From the NCBI GenBank assembly GCA_023263015.1, contig JALQXV010000079.1, positions 1-6,821 on the forward strand: a stretch of DNA of 6,821 nt, given 5' to 3'. The position numbers and the translations under genes are program-made. Shown here piece by piece: positions 4,696 through 6,821 of the stretch. Position 1 is the stretch's first letter. Each line of letters begins with the position of its first letter. The stretch is from Candidatus Saccharimonadia bacterium (GTDB lineage Bacteria > Patescibacteriota > Saccharimonadia > Saccharimonadales > 2-12-FULL-41-12). The notes beneath the pieces are model-generated. The model saw nothing but the letters and a program-made list of their open reading frames with translations. It was not told the DNA's origin and ran no database searches.

Positions 4696-5967
4696 ATGGC
4701 TCGATTCAAACCACAGCAGTTTGAGGTAGTAATTGATAAGCTGGTGCACGGTGGCCAAGGTATTGGCACACTTGAATCAGGTAAAAAAGCGCTCGTCTGG
4801 AATGTATTACCAGGCGAGCGCGTTCAATTTGAAACACGACGCAGCAAGTCTTCGTTCGTAGAAGGTATTGCTCAAAATATTCTAGAATCATCACCAGATC
4901 GTTTGCAACCACAAGATGATCTTTATTTAAGTACTAGCCCGTGGCAGATGATGACCTACGAAGCCGAAAATAAGTACAAGCTCGAGATACTTAATGAATC
5001 TTTGCAGCGAGCTGGTGTTAGTAAAATAGCATCTGATTTTAAGTATCCTGCAGGGGAATGGCACTACCGCAATAAAATGGAATACTCGTTTTGGGGTGAT
5101 GAAGACGGCTTACATTTAGCGCTATTCAACCGCGGCACCCATCAAAAGCAGATTGTACGCGGCAGTAGTATTGCGCGACCTGAAATTGATGAAACGGCTA
5201 ACAAGATCTGCCAGATTTTACATGAACAAAATGTTCGAGCTGGCGATTTAAAGAGTGTTGTTCTGCGCTGTAGTCAAAAGGGTGAAGTTGTGGCAGCTAT
5301 CTTTACCAGAAACGAACAGCTACCACGCTACGAAGCCCTCAAAGATGTTTGCAAAGGTGTCGCTGTATACTTTTCGAATCCAAAGAGTCCTGCTAGCGTA
5401 TTAACGCGTGAACTCTACACGTTTGGTGACATTACATTAGTCGACGAAATTCTGGGTGTACCAATTAACTACGATGTTAACTCATTCTTTCAAGTAAACC
5501 TTGAGGCATATCATCTGGCTCTGCAGGAAATTAAATCTGCTGTTGCTGGCATGGGCGTAACTGACATGTATTCCGGAGTTGGCAGTATTGGTTTGACGGT
5601 CGCAGAAGAACCGCCTCGCTTGATAGAAGTTGACCAGCACTCAGTTGCGCAAGCTCGCTTGAACGCTGGCGAAGGTGCCGAAGTTATTCACGCCGCCAGC
5701 GAAAACGCCACCGAATATTTACCGTGCAATGAAACCGAAGCAGTTATTTTTGACCCACCACGCGCTGGTTTGCACGCTAAAGTTACCGAGGCCACATTGG
5801 CTATTTTGCCCAAAAAATTAGTGTATCTTAGCTGCAATCCAAGTACGTTCGCCCGTGATCTACAGCTGCTAGAAGAGTCATATGATATAGCGTCGCTAAC
5901 CGGTTTTAATTTCTTCCCGCGAACACCACATATTGAAGCGCTATCCGTATTGGAGTTGCGACCGTGA
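4696..5967 (+). CDS. TrmA/RlmD-family uracil-C5 RNA methyltransferase without Fe-S cysteines
   Basis: This is a SAM-dependent m5U methyltransferase, acting on 23S rRNA (RlmC/RlmD type) or tRNA (TrmA type). Residues 1-60 form a TRAM RNA-binding domain (VVIDKLVHGGQGIG at 11-24, NVLPGERV at 36-43). The catalytic region shows FFQVN (264-268), the SAM-binding DMYSGVGSIGL (290-300), IEVD (310-313), FDPPRAGL (352-359), VYLSCNPSTFARDL (376-389) with nucleophile C380, and HIE with the general base E414. RlmD normally carries a Cys cluster for a [4Fe-4S] centre just after the TRAM domain. Here the segment is DDLYLSTSPWQMMTYE (74-89) with no cysteine, so the cluster is absent. The 423 residues are normal for the family. 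The ATG comes 2 nt after the previous stop with no Shine-Dalgarno sequence, suggesting translational coupling. The exact target uridine cannot be told from sequence. Confidence 0.9.
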   Translation: MARFKPQQFEVVIDKLVHGGQGIGTLESGKKALVWNVLPGERVQFETRRSKSSFVEGIAQNILESSPDRLQPQDDLYLSTSPWQMMTYEAENKYKLEILNESLQRAGVSKIASDFKYPAGEWHYRNKMEYSFWGDEDGLHLALFNRGTHQKQIVRGSSIARPEIDETANKICQILHEQNVRAGDLKSVVLRCSQKGEVVAAIFTRNEQLPRYEALKDVCKGVAVYFSNPKSPASVLTRELYTFGDITLVDEILGVPINYDVNSFFQVNLEAYHLALQEIKSAVAGMGVTDMYSGVGSIGLTVAEEPPRLIEVDQHSVAQARLNAGEGAEVIHAASENATEYLPCNETEAVIFDPPRAGLHAKVTEATLAILPKKLVYLSCNPSTFARDLQLLEESYDIASLTGFNFFPRTPHIEALSVLELRP

Positions 5968-6653
5968 GGGTACATCGCTTTTATACTGGTCACGAATTAA
6001 AGCTTAAAAAAGATTTTTGGCTGCACGATCAAGCAATGCTGTGGCAGTGGAATAAGGTGCTCCGTTTTAGGACTGGCCAGCAGGTTGTTTTGTTTGACGG
6101 CGAACAAACCGATCGTTTGTATACTATTACTGAATTAAAGAAGGACGAGGCACATTTGCAAATGGTAACCGAGCTAAAACGGCAGTTACCAAGCAAACAC
6201 GTTTACTTATTTTGGAGCTTACTCAAAAAAGATAATAATGACTTTGTCCTTCAAAAGTGCACCGAACTCGGTGTTTCCAATTTTGTCCCACTGTTAACCG
6301 ATCGCTCTGTGCGTGACAACTTTAACCACGACCGAGCTATTAAAATTGTTCGCGAAGCCAGCGAGCAGTGCGGCCGATCTAATATCCCCGTTGTCCGAGA
6401 GCCGTTACACTTACAAACGGCGCTGACCGAATATTCCGACAAGCTTGACTTCTATATCTGCGAGCAGGGTGAAGGCGCAGTAATGCCTACGGCCAACAAA
6501 CCAATCGGATTATTTATTGGACCAGAGGGTGGCTGGAGTGATACTGAGAAGCAGATGTTTAAATCGTATGAATTGCACCATCTAGCGATCAGTGATTTTA
6601 CGTTGCGTGCTGAAACTGCTGCGATTATTGCTGGCAGCAAACTGCTGCAATAA
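5964..6653 (+). CDS. rsmE: 16S rRNA (uracil-N3)-methyltransferase RsmE
   Basis: RsmE methylates N3 of U1498 (E. coli numbering) in helix 44 of 16S rRNA, near the decoding site, using SAM. It belongs to the SPOUT class with a trefoil-knot C-terminal domain and an N-terminal PUA-like domain. Visible motifs are RFRTGQQVVLFDG (34-46, PUA-like), LQKCTELGVSNFVPL (96-110), EASEQCGRSNIPVV (131-144), IGPEGGWSDTE (185-195) and LRAETAAI (214-221); the last two form the knot and SAM site. The 229-residue length is close to the usual 230-250. The start is GTG 5964, whose last bases share GTGA with the upstream stop, giving a 4-nt overlap. GGAG (5952-5955) lies 8 nt upstream. Tight coupling to the preceding RNA methyltransferase fits co-ordinated ribosome modification. 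Confidence 0.94.
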   Translation: MRVHRFYTGHELKLKKDFWLHDQAMLWQWNKVLRFRTGQQVVLFDGEQTDRLYTITELKKDEAHLQMVTELKRQLPSKHVYLFWSLLKKDNNDFVLQKCTELGVSNFVPLLTDRSVRDNFNHDRAIKIVREASEQCGRSNIPVVREPLHLQTALTEYSDKLDFYICEQGEGAVMPTANKPIGLFIGPEGGWSDTEKQMFKSYELHHLAISDFTLRAETAAIIAGSKLLQ

Positions 6654-6655
6654 AG

Positions 6656-6702
6656 ATGTAAAATTCAGTTTAATGAAATAAATATTAAACTGGATTTTAC
6701 AT
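6656..6702 (+). terminator. Long AT-rich hairpin after rsmE, probable terminator
   Basis: The left arm 6656-6674 pairs with 6684-6702 in a 19-bp stem with a single T-G wobble (6665/6693) and a 9-nt loop (6675-6683). It begins 2 nt after the rsmE stop, where an operon terminator is expected. A classical U-tract is missing: the sequence after the stem is ACTTAAAC, although the 3' arm itself contains TTTT (6695-6698). Only four of 19 pairs are G-C or wobble. It could terminate, protect the mRNA 3' end, or be a small palindromic repeat. Confidence 0.5.
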
Positions 6703-6733
6703 ACTTAAACTACACGTACGGTCACGAGCAAGC

Positions 6734-6742
6734 TGTTACAAT
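6734..6742 (+). promoter_or_regulatory. Extended -10 promoter of the 3'-edge gene, probable leaderless start
   Basis: TGTTACAAT is an extended -10 (TGn plus TACAAT, 5/6 to consensus) that ends 6 nt before ATG 6749. No clear -35 is present. Initiation about 7 nt downstream would place the transcript start on the start codon. GGAG at 6743-6746 is only 2 nt from the ATG, too close to act as a Shine-Dalgarno sequence. The same nine bases form the -10 of the minus-strand promoter at 501-493. Confidence 0.5.
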
Positions 6743-6748
6743 GGAGTG

Positions 6749-6821
6749 ATGGCAAATAACTACTGGAGAGAGCGTTCGGTTCCGTATAAACCTGGTCAAA
6801 AGACGCCCTTTAAATTAAGCC
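6749..6821 (+). CDS. 5' end of a gene, possibly PD-(D/E)XK nuclease family
   Basis: An open frame starts at ATG 6749 and runs off the window after 24 complete codons. It reads MANNYWRERS followed by VPYKPGQKTPFKLS. The end (PFKLS after a short variable N-terminus) resembles the start of a CPR-typical PD-(D/E)XK nuclease family, in which (K)PFKLSRSKI leads to a cysteine-containing CPRCFYLD stretch. That decisive part lies outside the window, so the assignment comes from memory of the N-terminal pattern alone. The start is supported by an extended -10 just upstream. The earlier ATG at 6741 reaches a stop after two codons and is not usable. Confidence 0.5.
   Translation, partial: MANNYWRERSVPYKPGQKTPFKLS

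Noticed and set aside
1..6821. CRISPR array, tRNA or rRNA gene, transposase or prophage attachment site
   Set aside because: No regularly spaced repeats, no cloverleaf-like stretches and no recombinase or transposase reading frame were seen on either strand.

Overview
This window looks like chromosomal DNA from a small-genome bacterium. I infer Candidate Phyla Radiation/Patescibacteria, most likely Saccharibacteria (TM7). The reasons are compact, often overlapping genes of moderate GC content, several starts without a Shine-Dalgarno sequence, a heliorhodopsin-like protein (a family reported mainly from monoderms and archaea), a 3'-edge gene whose first residues resemble a CPR-typical PD-(D/E)XK nuclease family, and an isolated aspartate kinase/diaminopimelate decarboxylase pair. 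TGA is used as a stop (5965-5967), so the code is standard and not the TGA=Gly code of Gracilibacteria/Absconditabacteria. The taxonomic call is inference.

Region 1 (1-2524) is an amino-acid module. A 5'-truncated view of a minus-strand gene (2-463) encodes a possible ACT-domain regulator. It diverges from a two-gene plus-strand operon: an aspartate kinase reduced to its catalytic domain (554-1378) and a LysA-type PLP decarboxylase (1388-2524). The 90-bp divergent spacer holds a good minus-strand promoter overlapped by a 15-nt palindrome. The kinase lacks its own ACT domains, so the divergent gene may supply the regulatory part in trans.

Region 2 (2521-3677) holds a small acidic protein of unknown function on the minus strand, whose stop overlaps the lysA stop tail to tail, and a divergent AIM24/DUF124-family gene. 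The 161-bp spacer between them contains opposing promoter candidates and two inverted repeats.

Region 3 (3709-6702) is a tight plus-strand transcription unit. It starts with a seven-helix, heliorhodopsin-like membrane protein bearing a 68-residue Lys/Ala/Thr-rich cytoplasmic tail, apparently from a leaderless mRNA. A TrmA/RlmD-family uracil-C5 RNA methyltransferase follows after 2 nt, then RsmE (16S rRNA m3U methyltransferase) with a 4-nt GTGA overlap. A 19-bp-stem hairpin closes the unit. A new gene begins at 6749 and runs off the window, again with an extended -10 element only 6 nt before its ATG.

The most notable points are: the heliorhodopsin-like protein keeps the retinal-lysine position but lacks the usual counterion glutamate and carries a histone-H1-like tail; it is co-transcribed with rRNA methyltransferases; the kinase is split from its ACT part; and an extended -10/leaderless start architecture recurs.
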